64,000 nt of DNA from Symbiodinium natans (Eukaryota > Sar > Dinophyceae > Suessiales > Symbiodiniaceae). The position numbers and the translations under genes are program-made. Positions within the stretch are counted from its first letter, which is position 1. Every line of letters starts with the position of its first letter. The notes below the pieces were generated by a model that did not search any database, was not told where the DNA came from, and was given only the letters and a program-made list of their open reading frames with translations. Of the stretch, positions 51,193-62,446 are shown piece by piece. The stretch is from assembly GCA_905221605.1 (NCBI GenBank), contig CAJNDS010002690.1:650531-714530 (forward strand), in the 5' to 3' direction.

Positions 51193-52700
51193 GTTTAGAG
51201 GGGTTTAGGGTTTAGGGTTTAGGGTTTAGGGTTTAGGGTTTAGGGGGTTTAGGGGGTGGGGTTTAGGATTTAGGGTTTAGGGTTTACGGTCTAGGGTCCA
51301 GGGTTTATGTTTTCGGGGTGTAGGGTTTAGGGATTAGGGTTTATAAGGGTTTGGGGTTTAGGGTTTATAAGGGTTTAGGGTATTAGGGGTTTAGGGTATT
51401 AGGGGTTTAGGGGTTGAGGGGTGTAGGCTTTGAGGTTTTAGTGGCTTTGGGGTTTCGGTTTACGAGGGTTTAGGGGTTTAGGGGGTTTAGGCGTTGAGGG
51501 TTTAGGGGTTGAGGGTTTAGGGTTCAGGGTTTAGGGGTTTCGAGTTTAAGGGGTCTGCATTGCAGTTCCTTCGGGGTTACGCCCCAGAACAACACCGTCA
51601 TGGGCATTTCTCCGCATAGGAGAACCCCCTCACGACCCCAAAATGCCACCCCCCCCCCCCCCCCCCCCCCCCCTCCCTAAAAAACAGGACAACCCTAAAC
51701 CCTAAACTCTAAACCCTGAACCGTGAACCCTAAACCCCAACACCACAAACCCTTCCAGAGCTGACGAGTGGGGTTCTTCGTAAGCTCACCGGGGGAGTTC
51801 CGGCCCATAGCTTACGGGTTGTTTAGGGGTTAGGGTTTAGGGTTTAAGGTTCAGGGAACGAGGGAATTGGGTACCTTAGATGCCCCTAATATACCTTTAA
51901 AGGGTTTGTACAGGGTAGCTGCTTCCCTCCTTCCCTACTCAGAACCGGTAGGGCTGTTTCGGGTTTAGGTCAGATTCCTCCAAGCCTACCGAGAGTGTCC
52001 ATCTTGGAATTCGGTATCAAAAGCTCATTTAGCCTGGTTTCTCGGTACTTAATTCCATAACAGTACGACAAAAGGACCCGGGTATAGTTCCCTGAGACAT
52101 CGAAGAAGCGTTGGTACGTCTCCAAGCTGTGCTTGCACCGGCCAGGAGAGTGCAGCGCGGAAGAAGCGCGCTTCCACCAGGACCCTGAACCCTAAGCACT
52201 AAAACTTAACCCTAAACCCTAAACCCTAAGGCTCAAGATTCAGGTCAGGAGGGGTCTTAAGTGCCTGAAGGGTTGAGGTTCCAGGATGGGTCCACTGAAT
52301 CTCGGCCTGGGCCTTGCTGCCTCAAGACAAGCGCAAACCAACTGGATCTTGCAGGCGACCTAAAAACTAAACCCTAAACCCTAAACCCCAAACCCCAAAC
52401 ACCTACAACAAAGCAGGCTTGGGGCTCTTCAGGGCTTATATGGACGCTAAAGAAACAGCCTCAACTCTAGGCCCTTACCCTTTTAGGGATTAGGGTTTAG
52501 GGTTTAGGGTTTAGGGTTTTAGGGTACATCCAGAAACCCCCGACGCACCTTCAACCCTCCCAAACCCTGAACCCTAAGTCCCTAAACCCCTTTAACCAAA
52601 CAGTCCCTAAACCTCAAACCTTCCCATACCCCAAACGCCAAACCCTAACCCTAAACCCTAAACCCTAAACCCTAAAACCCTAAAACCCTAAAACCCTAAG

Positions 52701-52817
52701 CCCTACACCCCTCTTCCACCCTCATTCCCTTCAACGCCTGAGGACTTTGAGCCGCCAACGGTGCCGCTGCTTGCCACGGCCACCGCAACGTCCTCGGACA
52801 GCTTCACGAGTGCTCAG
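52701..52817 (+). CDS. Mini-exon X6 of the split gene, proline-rich
   Basis: CCTAAG acceptor (52700) at the end of a CCCTAAA array; PYTPLPPSFPSTPEDFEPPT then VPLLATATATSSDSFTSAQ. Phase 0 at the start; a GA donor (GATTTA) at 52818 keeps phase 0, a GT donor at 52833 gives phase 2. Confidence 0.45.
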
Positions 52818-53065
52818 GATTTATGGTTTACGTTAGGGTTTAGGGTTTAGGGTTTAGGGCTAGGGTTTAGGGTTGAGGGTTTAGGGCTAAGTGTTTAGGG
52901 ATAACTATCGGACTATCGGTTTAGGGTTTAGGGATTCCAGATCTTTTTGGAACAAGGCTCACGCTTGTCTCAGGCATTTAGGCTTCACAAGCGCTAAACC
53001 CTAAACCCTAAACCCTAACCCTAAACCCTAAACCCTAACCCTAAACCCTAAACCCTAAGGCTCCA

Positions 53066-53143
53066 AATAGCCCAAAGTAGGTATTATGTACCGACTTTTG
53101 ACCCCAATGTAGGCATCATGCGTATACTTGGAGCCTTAGGGTA
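53066..53143 (+). mobile_element. Single hairpin element
   Basis: AAGGCTCCAAATAGC ... CTTGGAGCCTTAGGGTA; similar in logic to family A but different in sequence. Confidence 0.4.
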
Positions 53144-53916
53144 ATGGTTCTGTTACGGATGATCATCGGGTTTAGCGTTTACGGGTTCCAGGGCGGTTTT
53201 GGGATCTAGGCTGCTTGGGGATTCATAGGGAACTGCCTAGAGCACTAAACCCGAAGACCGACCCATTTCCCTAGACCCAGTCTATACCCAAAACCCTAAA
53301 CCCTAAACCCTAAACCCCTAAACCCTAAACCCTAAACCCTAAACCCTAAACCCTAAACCCTAAACCTAGCTCTAAACCCTAAACCTTAAACCCAAAGGCT
53401 ACACAGCGCAGGCTTAGGTCTCATACCCAAAACAAGGAGGAAGCAGAGCGCTGCTGTGGATGGAGCTCCTACCCTAAACCCTAGGGTTTAGGGTTTAGGG
53501 TGTAGGGTTTAGGGTGTAGGGTTTAGGGTGTAGGGTTTAGGGTTTAGGGTTTAGGGAACCATTCCGATGAGTAGTGATTCGATAGTGACTGTGATTCTGG
53601 TTGCGGTTCTTTCCTCATTGCGGTCAGTGGCTACTTTGCACGTGCACTGCTCAGGAACTTTGCCTCTGAGAAGGGCCTCCAATGCGCGGGTTTCCTTCCG
53701 CAAGCTGGCAGAATCACTGAAGGCCTAGCATTTCCAACATGGAGATGGATGTCACTGGCTTTATGAACAGTGGCCTCGTCATGCTTCTGGGGAAGCAGGT
53801 GCTTCGCACAACTTGCGGCAACTTGCGCAGGCTGGTGGTGGACAAGCCTGATGCCACCCCAAGACGTGCGGCTCAGCGAACATCGAGACACCTTGCTGGA
53901 TTTGTTCATTCCATGT

Positions 53917-54104
53917 GGGGGTTTCCGAAAATAGGGGTACCCTTTTGGGGGGTCGTTTTAAGGGGATTCTAGCCTATTGGGATATAAAAGGGGTACCCCT
54001 GCGGCAGTACGGAAAAAAGGGGACCCCTAAAATAGACCCCAAATAGTAGGATACCCTTATAGTAGGCACGCCAACGAGGTACCCCTATTTTCGGAAACCC
54101 CCGT
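53917..54104 (+). mobile_element. Family G, large copy
   Basis: GGGGGTTTCCGAAAATAGGGGTACC and its complement at the right end; two GGTACCCCT...GGGGTACCCCT units inside suggest two merged elements. Confidence 0.6.
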
Positions 54105-54403
54105 ACGCCCTGCGTTGGTCCTTCAATGGATGGATTACCCACCAAGAAGTTCAACATTTCTGCCACAAGGATCCCTTGCTTCCCAAGAACACCCCAAGCC
54201 CTAAACCCAACAAAAAAAAACTCGAAAAGCCCTATAAACGCGATAAACCCGCCAAAGACTCATAAACCCCATAAACCCGAGAAGCCCTCGAAACCCTAGA
54301 AACCCTAGAAACCCCATAAACCCTGCAAACCTGTAAACTCTGTAAATCCTAAACCCTAAACCCTAAACCCTAAACCCTAAACCCCTTAAAAAGCCAAACC
54401 AAG

Positions 54404-54481
54404 GCTTTAGCGCCCATTTGGCCCTCGGCCTTCCCAGAGAAGGAGGGAAACCTCGAGTACTTCACCTGGGACGCTGGGATC
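54404..54481 (+). CDS. Mini-exon X7 of the split gene
   Basis: CCAAG acceptor (54403), ALAPIWPSAFPEKEGNLEYF then TWDAGI. The end is ambiguous: GC donor at 54482 (phase 0) or GTTTAG at 54487 (phase 2). EGNLEYFTWDAG reads strongly as protein. Confidence 0.45.
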
Positions 54482-54699
54482 GCAGGGTTTAGGGTTTAGG
54501 GTTTAGGGTGTAGGGTTTCGGGTTTAGGGTAATGCCCTAGCCCTAAAAACTCCCAAGCCCCCCCCCCCCCCCCCCCAAAAAACCCTAAGATTGCCTAAAA
54601 ACACCCCCAAAAAATCCCTACATGCCCTAGGAACCCTATAAGGGGTTTAAGGGCCCATACTAAGGGACCATGTAACTTCTCCAAGATAAACCCTGAACC

Positions 54700-55030
54700 C
54701 TAAACCCTAAACCCTGCACCCTAAACCCTCAACCCTAAACCCTAAACCCTACACCCTAAACCCTAAACCCTAAACCCGAAGCAGCCCCTTATATGCCTTT
54801 GAACCCTAGGACAGCCTAATGAACCCGAAGACTTGCGAGACTAAAGCCTCCCAATACCTAAACCCAAAACCCCTAAACCCTAAACCCTAAACCCTAAACC
54901 CTAAACCCTAAACCCTAAACCTTAAACCCTAAACCCTAAACCCTAAACCCCAAGTCTAAACCCTAAGCTCTAAACCCTCAACCCTAAAACCTAAACCCTA
55001 CTAAAACCCTAAACCCTAATCCCTAAACCC
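54700..55030 (-). repeat. CCCTAAA array, long, before exon X8
   Basis: Interrupted array with CCCTACA and CCTAAAC variants; ends at the C-rich tract and CCGCAG. Confidence 0.9.
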
Positions 55031-55066
55031 CCCAGCCCCCAAACCTCACCCCCCCCCCCCCCGCAG

Positions 55067-55133
55067 CCAAGGATGACATGATCAACTCGCGGGCTCTCGA
55101 GACCCCCGAAGAGAAGGCGCGCGCCCCCCAGTG
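55067..55133 (+). CDS. Mini-exon X8 of the split gene
   Basis: CCGCAG acceptor (55066), KDDMINSRALETPEEKARAP then Q; donor GTTTAG at 55134. Start could instead be GAT at 55072 (phase 0). The phase joins to X9 do not fit, so an exon may be missing between them. Confidence 0.45.
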
Positions 55134-55201
55134 GTTTAGGGTTTAGGGTTTAGGGTTTAGGGTTTAGGGTTTAGGGTTTAGGGTTTAGGGTTTAGGGTTT
55201 A
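55134..55201 (+). repeat. (TTTAGGG)n array after exon X8
   Basis: Begins exactly at the donor GTTTAG. Confidence 0.9.
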
Positions 55202-56106
55202 GAGAGCAGGGAAGTGGGTTTAGGGTTTAGAGTATAGGGTTTAGGGTTTAGAGTGCAGGGAAGTGGGTTTCGGGTTTTGGGCTTTAGGGTTTAAAGTTTA
55301 GGGTGTTCGTAGGTTTTGGGTTGAGGGGTCGGGATAATCAGAAGCCAACCAAGTTTAGTTGCAAATTAGGGTCCCTGTATAAATTATTTACTACAAGAAC
55401 CAAAGGCCCTTGATTCTACTGTTGTCAACCCCTACTTAGGGTTTGGTTTGCTAATTTCTACTTCAGCATTCCCAGTATCCGCCCCAAATCCCATTCCTAT
55501 TTTTTCGGCCCCTATACTAGCTTTTGACAAGGGCAGGGAGAAACGGGGTTTAGGGTTTAGGGTGTAGGGCGTGGGGTGCAGGGTTGAATTGCTGAGGGCT
55601 TTCGGGGGCCTTGCTACAACAACCTTCAAGACCTATGTTAATTACAAGCCCCTATGTTATTGGGTTTAGACTGCCAAACAACGCTGAACCCTTAGGCGAC
55701 CTTGCCACCACAGGTTTTGTGGCTTCGGCGCTGAAACCTACACCCCAGAACTTAGCGAAACCGTTGGCTTTGAAGGGCTAGGGTTTCCCAAGCTTGCAAC
55801 AACAGGTGCTCTTGGGATACTAGAGGGCCTAGAGGTCCCAGGGCAAAGAGCTTGTTTGACTGAGTCGTGTAGGTTTCGGGCTGAGGTTTCCCACAAGAAG
55901 CCCTTCTAGGGCTTTAGGGGGGTATCCCTAAACCCTCAATGACCCTAAGCCCTCAACCCTAGACCCAACCCTACACCCTACACTGAGTTTTAGGGTTTAC
56001 AGGGTTCAACGCTAAGCCCTAACCCTAAACCCTAAACCCTAAACCCTAAACCCCAAACCCCACACCCCAAACCCTAAACCTAGTTCAAGGCTCCCTGACC
56101 GCCCAG

Positions 56107-56202
56107 TTGAAGTTCCGAAGAGTTCACCGCTACGTGCCCGGCGAAGTGGCCGTCTTTGACGGGAAGCTCTTCCACCGAACGCAGCCATTCTCGGTGGCTC
56201 GG
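56107..56202 (+). CDS. Mini-exon X9, possible 2-oxoglutarate oxygenase core
   Basis: LKFRRVHRYVPGEVAVFDGK then LFHRTQPFSVA. The pattern PGE-x-x-x-FDG-x-x-x-HR is like the end of the jelly-roll of Fe(II)/2-oxoglutarate oxygenases, with the distal His and a following Arg that can bind 2-oxoglutarate. The HxD pair should lie in an earlier exon and I do not see it clearly. Acceptor CAG at 56104-56106 or TAG at 56081-56083; the donor may be GA (GATTTAGGG). Confidence 0.45.
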
Positions 56203-57149
56203 ATTTAGGGTTAGGGTTTAGGGTTTAGGGTTTAGGACCCCCTAAGCCCTAAACCCTAAACCCTTAGCCTTTGGGATTTGTTATCGTCTAACTATAATTT
56301 TTGAGGTTCTTGAGCAAATGCTAGTCTAGGGTTCAGGGTCTCAGGGTTTTTGAGTTTACTAGGAGAGGGCTTTGGGCCATCGGCTGTAGAGATTCACCCT
56401 GGACCCGAAGCCCTAAGCGCCAAACAGGCCTTGGCTTCAGGGTTGATTGGCCTTACCCCACACTTTCCAGGTAACATACAAAGTAGGCACTCTAGCCCCT
56501 AACCCCTGAACCCCCTGAAGCTCTAAATCCTAGACCCCTTAAGCCTAAACCCAAACCCCAAAACCCCAAAACCCCAAAACCCCAACACCCCAACACCCCA
56601 AAACCCCAAAACCCTAAGACCGCCAACCCTGATCCCCCCCTAAAGCCCTAAAAACCCGACTCCAAAAATCTTTGGTTGGCCTTAGTTTGGTCCCTGTACC
56701 CTTTTTTTGTTTTATAGGGATCCGCAGTATGGGCCCCTATTGTATAAGTGTATAATTTTCAGGGCTATAGAACAAAGGGCCCAAATCAAGGTCTGGAACC
56801 CTAGACAACAGCTAATTCCAAAACTCTAACCCAAAACGCCTCGAAGCCTGAACCCTCAGCCTCACAACCCTAAACCCCGACCACCGGAAAAGCTCTACAG
56901 CCTTCAAGCCCTAAACCCTAAAAGAACACAAAACCCTAAACCCCTAAAACCCTTACAAACCCCAAAGCCCTCAACACCCCCTAAAGCCCTAAGCCCAAAA
57001 CCCCGGAAGCTTCAAAGGCCCTAAACGCTAAAAAACCCTAAAGCCCTAGAGCCCGAACCCCCAACACGCTAAAGCCCCTAAATCCCCAAACCCCCTGAAA
57101 AACCCTAAGCCCTAAGACCCTAAACCCTAAAACGCCTTCAAAGCACGAA

Positions 57150-57298
57150 ACCCTCAACCCTAAACCCCAAACCCCAAACCCCAAACCCTAAACCCGAAAC
57201 CCGAAACCCTAAACCCAAAACCCGAAACCCGAAACCCTAAACCCTGAACCCTAAACCCTAAACCCCAAACCCTAAACCCTAAACCCTAAACCCCAACC
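57150..57298 (-). repeat. CCCTAAA/CCCGAAA/CCCCAAA array before exon X10
   Basis: Mixed variants. 56500-57150 upstream is a long degenerate AACCC-rich tract without genes. Confidence 0.88.
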
Positions 57299-57300
57299 CG

Positions 57301-57395
57301 AAGCTCCTGAAGGCCTATGCCTTTGCCAGCCCTCCTGGTGGGTCGGAAGTGGCCAAGATGCGCATCCTGGTGCCTTGCCCCAAAGAATCGTGGGA
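57301..57395 (+). CDS. Mini-exon X10 of the split gene
   Basis: KLLKAYAFASPPGGSEVAKM then RILVPCPKESWD. CCCTAAA/CCCCAAA array before, TTTGGGG/TTTAGGG after (57404). Borders uncertain. Confidence 0.42.
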
Positions 57396-57906
57396 TTTGC
57401 TTTTTGGGGTTTGGGGTTTGGGGGCTGGGGTTTAGGGTTTAGGGTTTAGGGCTAGGACTTGTCAGGGCTTTAGGGCTTGAAACCCTTAGGGTTTATAGGT
57501 TTCTGGGGGAGTGGAGAACCTGAACACTAAACCCCTCAACGTTTGGGCTCGTATTTCTAAACCGGTTTAGGGTTTAGGGTTTAAAACCCTAAACCCTAAA
57601 CCCTAAACCCCCCCAAAGAAAGCCTATGGGGTATGAAGGACTGAGAAATGCAGAGTACTGTGCTTCGCCTCACAGACCCCAAAAACCCTGAGCCCAGGCG
57701 CCTCGAACGCTGTTTGCGAATTATGGGGTTTAGGGTTTAAGGTTTAGGGCTTCCCTCTACGACCTAAATCCTTTTCACTTGAACACCCTAAGCCCTTTTG
57801 AAAACAGTGCCCCAAGTCACCGCGCTAGGGTTTACGATTTAGGTTGTGGGGAAGCCAAGAAATCCCTGCTGTTAAGGACCCTTCATCTGATTCCCTTTTT
57901 AGCCCC

Positions 57907-58028
57907 TACTAGGACCCGGAGTAGGCCTTATTCCTTTCTTTTTGGGTTTGGGTTATCTTACATCTTCTCTTAAACCCCTTTAAACCAATAAGGGCACCCT
58001 TTTATTTCTAGGTTACTCCTGGGTCTAG
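57907..58028 (+). mobile_element. Family B, complete copy
   Basis: CTACTAGGACCCGGAGTAGG ... CTAGGTTACTCCTGGGTCTAG. Followed at once by an AT microsatellite, not by an exon. Confidence 0.65.
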
Positions 58029-58029
58029 T

Positions 58030-58215
58030 TTACATATATATATATATATATACAAATATACATATATATATATACATATATATATATACATATATACATA
58101 TATATATATACATATATACATATATATATATATATACACAAATATATATATATATATATATACACATATATATATATATATGTATGTATGTGTATATATA
58201 TATATGTATCTATAC
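58030..58215 (+). repeat. AT/ATAC microsatellite
   Basis: TATATATACATA type, directly after the CTAG end of a family-B element. Related tracts at 29242-29336 and 59224-59370. Confidence 0.9.
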
Positions 58216-58539
58216 TTGTATGTGTGCTTAATGTAGTTCCGACATACCTAAGTAACCCCAGTGAAGCTCCTACAGTCGTATAAGGGTCCCTCCTTTCGTC
58301 CCTTGATGTTGTTTCGTTTGCCATGGTGTTCAGGGTTTAGGGTTTAGGGTTTAGGGTTTTTCAAATCTCTCTCACTTTCTCCCTCGCGCCCTCTATGTCT
58401 CTTTACACCTTTCAGCCCTAAAGCTTAGACCGTACGCCCTCAACCCTGACCCTAAACCCTAAACCCTATACCGTAAACCTTAAACCCTAAACCCAAAAAG
58501 CCAAAACCCTAAACCCTAAACCCTGCTTTACCTCTTTAG

Positions 58540-58624
58540 CCTCGAGGCCTCTTTATACTTCGCACAGCTTCCGGATGGCAACACCTGGGAAGGCCTCCGG
58601 GGCCCCAACTTGGAAACCTACGGT
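58540..58624 (+). CDS. Mini-exon X11 of the split gene
   Basis: CTTTAG acceptor (58539), LEASLYFAQLPDGNTWEGLR then GPNLETYG. CCCTAAA before, TTTAGGG after. Confidence 0.42.
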
Positions 58625-59567
58625 CTTTTAGGGTTTAGGGTTTAGGGTTAACCCTAAACCCTAAACCCTAAACCCTAAACCCTCTTCCTAGCGCGAAGCC
58701 AGGTTAGCTGCTCCCCCATGTCTTTGCCAGGGGATCCTAAGCTTTATACCCTAACCTTGAGCCCGAAACCCCCAACCCCAAAACCCCAAACCCTAAACCC
58801 TAAACCCCAAACCCTAAACCCCAAACCCTAAACCCTAATAGTTCCCCATATTGTCACTTCTCTAGAGATGGTCCCTTTTGAGGTCCTCATTATACGGCGG
58901 CTCCTCTTATTTAGGGGAACCCAAAAAGGGACCATAGTTTGGAGAACTGAACATATGGTCTCAGGGAAGTTTCATGGGCCCTCAATATGGTCCCGATGCC
59001 TAGTTTTAAAGCCCTAAGCCCTATGATATAGCCAAATCGCAAAAAAGCCTAAAACCCTAGAAGCTCTATGGTCTGGCCAGGGGATGTCCGCGGTGTGCTC
59101 CGGAGTCAGGGCGCGGGAGCTCCCTGAGAAGAGCCCTGCAGCCAGTCTGAGGGAGCATCTTTTGCTCAGGGGTTCAGGGTTTCGGGTATAGGGTTTAGGG
59201 TTTAGGAATTGTAGGGAGCTGACCATATATACATATATATGTATGTATCTTTTGTTCAGGGGTTTTAGGGTTTAGCGTATAGGGTTTAGGGTTTAGGGGT
59301 TAGGGTTTAAATAGGAATTATAGGGAGCTGGCAATATATATGTATATAAATATATATGTATGTATGTATACAAAGGGTTTAGAACTGAGGGTTTGTTGGG
59401 TTCAGAGGGCGTACTGTGTACCATAAACCCTCGGCCCTAAACGGCGCGTACTTCGGTTTACCTCAGTACGGGTCGTGCCAGGGTTAGGGTTCCGGGGTTT
59501 AGGGTTTTGGGTCTCGAGTTTAGGGTTTGGGGTTCAGGGTTTAGGGTTTAGAATTTAGGGATTATAG

Positions 59568-59649
59568 CGTGGCTGTGCTGGAAAGCGTGCGCCGCGACGA
59601 GAGAGCAAAAGCGCAGGTTTTCTTCAACCTGGCTCCCACGACCCCCTGA
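59568..59649 (+). CDS. Mini-exon X12, possible last exon of the split gene
   Basis: TATAG acceptor, VAVLESVRRDERAKAQVFFN then LAPTTP and TGA (59647-59649). TTTAGGG upstream; no CCCTAAA directly after, as expected for a terminal exon. Confidence 0.42.
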
Positions 59650-59659
59650 AGCCCTGCAC

Positions 59660-61560
59660 TTGCAACCCTACCTTCTTCCATTCTGTTTAGGGTGCAGGTT
59701 TCGGGGTTTCGGGCTTAGGGTTTAGGGTTTGGGGTTTAGGCCTAGGATGCAGAGCAGGCCCTTGTTCCATTACTTTCGGGTTTAGGTTCCCTTATAAGTC
59801 TACAAACCCCTAAACCCAAAACCTGAACACCAGATCCTCCACCCCTAATGTCCTGAACTGGAACCCTAACCCTCTGATGGTTCAGGGTTTCGGGCTAAAT
59901 AGGGGCAATAATAATGTAGAATATTGTTTTGGGGGCAATTTTAATTAATGGTATCACTATATGTAGGGAACGGGGACTTTGAGGGGATACTTTTCGTCAT
60001 TCTTCCGACCCCTATATGACCAGGTTTGGGGAACCCACTCCGTGCTAAACCCTAAACCCTAAACCCTAAACCCTAAATCCTAAACCCTAAACCCTAAACC
60101 CTAAACCCTAGAAACCCTAAAGCCTATTAGAATTGCAAGGGGGTCTAGCTAGAAATAGAATCATCAGGGCCCGAAAAATGGGTTTTTTCATTCTTTACGT
60201 GTTCTCTTCCCTTCCCGCTTATGCGCTGCAATCTAAACTCGTTTATCCGCAAAGCCACAAAACGAATGTTTAAGCCTAAGCCCCAAACCCTAAACCCTAA
60301 ACCCTAACCCCCAAACCCCTAAACCCCTCGCCTTGAACCTAAGGCCAACACCCCCACAACCTCAACCCCAAGGCAGGTTAGACTAAACCCTAGACCCTAA
60401 ACCTCAGGGTGGTTACGCGGTCCCTTAATACGGGTGGGGTATGTAAGGGTGTCCCCCATCAAGGGCCCAGACTAGGGGGCCATGTAACTACCAGTACCCG
60501 AAGATAAACCCCACAGCCCGAACCCTAGGCCCGAGACCCTAAACCCAACACAGGGTTTAGGGTTTTGGGTGTAGGGTGTAGGGTTTGGGGTTTAGGGTTT
60601 GAGGGTTTAGGGTTTAGGGTTCAGGGTGTAAGGGTTTAGGGTTTAGGGTTTAGGGTTTAGGGTCGCTCAAGAAGACCCACCTTTGGCCCGGTTACGAATT
60701 AGGACTGGGGTGGCAGGGCTTCGGGCTTAGGGGTGTTTACCGGGTGTTTAGGGTTTACGGTTTAGGGGGGTGGGGTTAGGTCTTTGATTTCGGAGTGTAG
60801 AGCGGCAAGGGCCACCATGCAAGGCCACCACGCCCTAGAGGGCGTGGGCTTTGGGGTTCAACCCTAAACCCTAAAATCCTACTAACTCGACTAACCCTAT
60901 TAACCAAGAACCCTCTACCCTAAGCCGGGTTTGGTGAAGGTGTTGGGCTCAGCCCTCAACGGTTGGAGCAAAGCCTTGAAGTTTCAAAGCCTTGAAACCC
61001 TGAAACAACCCCTAAACCGAATCCCTAATCCCTTATCCCTAAATCCAAATCTGAACCCTCATTCCTGAAGACCCTAATTAAACGCTGTCCTGGGACTCTA
61101 TTTGAACTTCCGCCCAGTAGGTATAAGTATCCTTTACAACTGCAGGCAAGCTAAACCCTCAACCCGAAGCCCAAAAACCCTAAGCCCTGAATCCGTATGC
61201 CCTAACACCCTAAGGCCCTAACCATAATCATTGAAACCCTAGACCCTCCAGAGACCTAAGCCCTAATCCTAACCCTAAACCAATAAACCCTAAACCCTGA
61301 ACCCTGGACCCTAAACCCTGAACCCTTAACCCCTAACCCTAAACCCTAAACCCTAGCCCTAAACCCTAAACAGCTGTAGGGGTTTCAGGGTCGCCAGCCT
61401 CCAGGTGTGCTGCCGATCTCGCCAGGGACGCGGACGTCGTCGTTCGCCTCGCGCCGGCCTCAGCCTGCAGGTTTGGGGTTTAGGGTTTAGGGTTCGGGGT
61501 TTGGGGTTTAGGGTTTGGGGTTTACGGTTTAAAATTTAGGCAATTTAATTAGGGCTTAGG
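59660..61560. other. No clear gene
   Basis: Mostly eroded CCCTAAA/TTTAGGG tracts, one D element at 60406 and an AT-rich unique tract at 59890-60000. 61370-61475 is a GC-rich island between CCCTAAA and TTTAGGG that fits the mini-exon pattern, but its frame is not decidable. Confidence 0.35.
60406..60492 (+). mobile_element. Family D, short
   Basis: GGGTGGTTACGCGGTCCCTT ... GGGGGCCATGTAACTACC; the centre is shortened. Confidence 0.55.
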
Positions 61561-61611
61561 GTTTGGGGCATGGGGTTAGGATTTTTGGGTCTGTTTTAGG
61601 TTTAGGGTTTC

Positions 61612-61899
61612 ATGGTTTGGGGCGCCCCGTTAACGATCCCATGCAGCTTGTGCAAGGGCGGCGAAGCTGTATTAGATTATGGTGCCTCTGGGTACTATTG
61701 GTGTACCTCCTGCTTTTTTCAGGCGCCATCAGCACTATCTTTGAGAGACACTGCTGCTGACAGGATCTGGGAGAAAGTTGATCGGAGCGGCAAACGCTGG
61801 GCAGTTATCAAGGAATACACGGCTCGTGACTGGTATGGCTACCAACGGAAACCCAGGTGTAGGGCGCATGCATTTAAAAAGAATAGAACTGGGGCCTAG
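61612..61899 (+). CDS. Small protein or exon with CX2C-X16-CX2C (zinc-ribbon-like)
   Basis: 95-codon frame with its own ATG and TAG: CSLCKGG, then YYWCTSC, DRIWEKVDRSGKRWAVIKEY and a basic RKPRCRAHAFKKNR tail. The two CxxC pairs, 16 residues apart, fit a zinc-binding knuckle pair; the basic tail could bind nucleic acid. The first residues (MVWGAP) overlap TTTAGGG-like sequence, so the true start may be an upstream exon. No family named. Confidence 0.45.
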   Translation: MVWGAPLTIPCSLCKGGEAVLDYGASGYYWCTSCFFQAPSALSLRDTAADRIWEKVDRSGKRWAVIKEYTARDWYGYQRKPRCRAHAFKKNRTGA

Positions 61900-62343
61900 G
61901 TTTTCGTGGTTTTAGGGTTTCAGGGTTTCAGTTTCAGGGTTTTGGGTTTTGTTGAGTTTAGGGTTTAGGGTTTAGGGTTTTCGGGTTTTAGGGCGCCATT
62001 AAGAAGTCACAAGCTGGACCCCGCAGCCCAAATCCTTAACCTCAGAGCCGCCACCACGACAAGCCAAAGGCGGAAGCCCTTAAGCTTGTAAACCCTAATC
62101 TTCAGGTTTAGGGTTAGGGTTTAGGGTTTAGGGTTTAGGGTTTAGGGTTTAGGGTTTAGGAAGTAGGAAGTTTAGGGTTTAGGGTTTAGGCTTTAGGGTT
62201 TAGGGTTTAGGGTTAAGCTCCTACATCCTAAACCAAGCCCTTTGCCTTATAAATCAACCCTAAGGTTTATCAACCCTAAGGTTTAGGGGTTTACGGTTTA
62301 GGGTTTAGGGTTTAGGGTTTAACCCTAAGGTTGATCAACCCTA

Positions 62344-62429
62344 AGTTGGGATGTTCCCCCTTATACTACCAGTCCTTAGTAGGGAGTTTTACCAAGGACG
62401 GCTCGTATAAGGGGTAACATCCCAACTTG
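62344..62429 (+). mobile_element. Family F
   Basis: AGTTGGGATGTTCCCCCTTATAC ... GTATAAGGGGTAACATCCCAACTT: near-perfect arms. Confidence 0.7.
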
Positions 62430-62446
62430 TAAGACCCCAAGCCTTC

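Noticed and set aside
58025-58324. Tyr/Ile-rich minus-strand ORF; similar ORFs at 29171-29415 and 38800-39117
   Set aside because: Translations of AT, ATAC and ATGT microsatellites.
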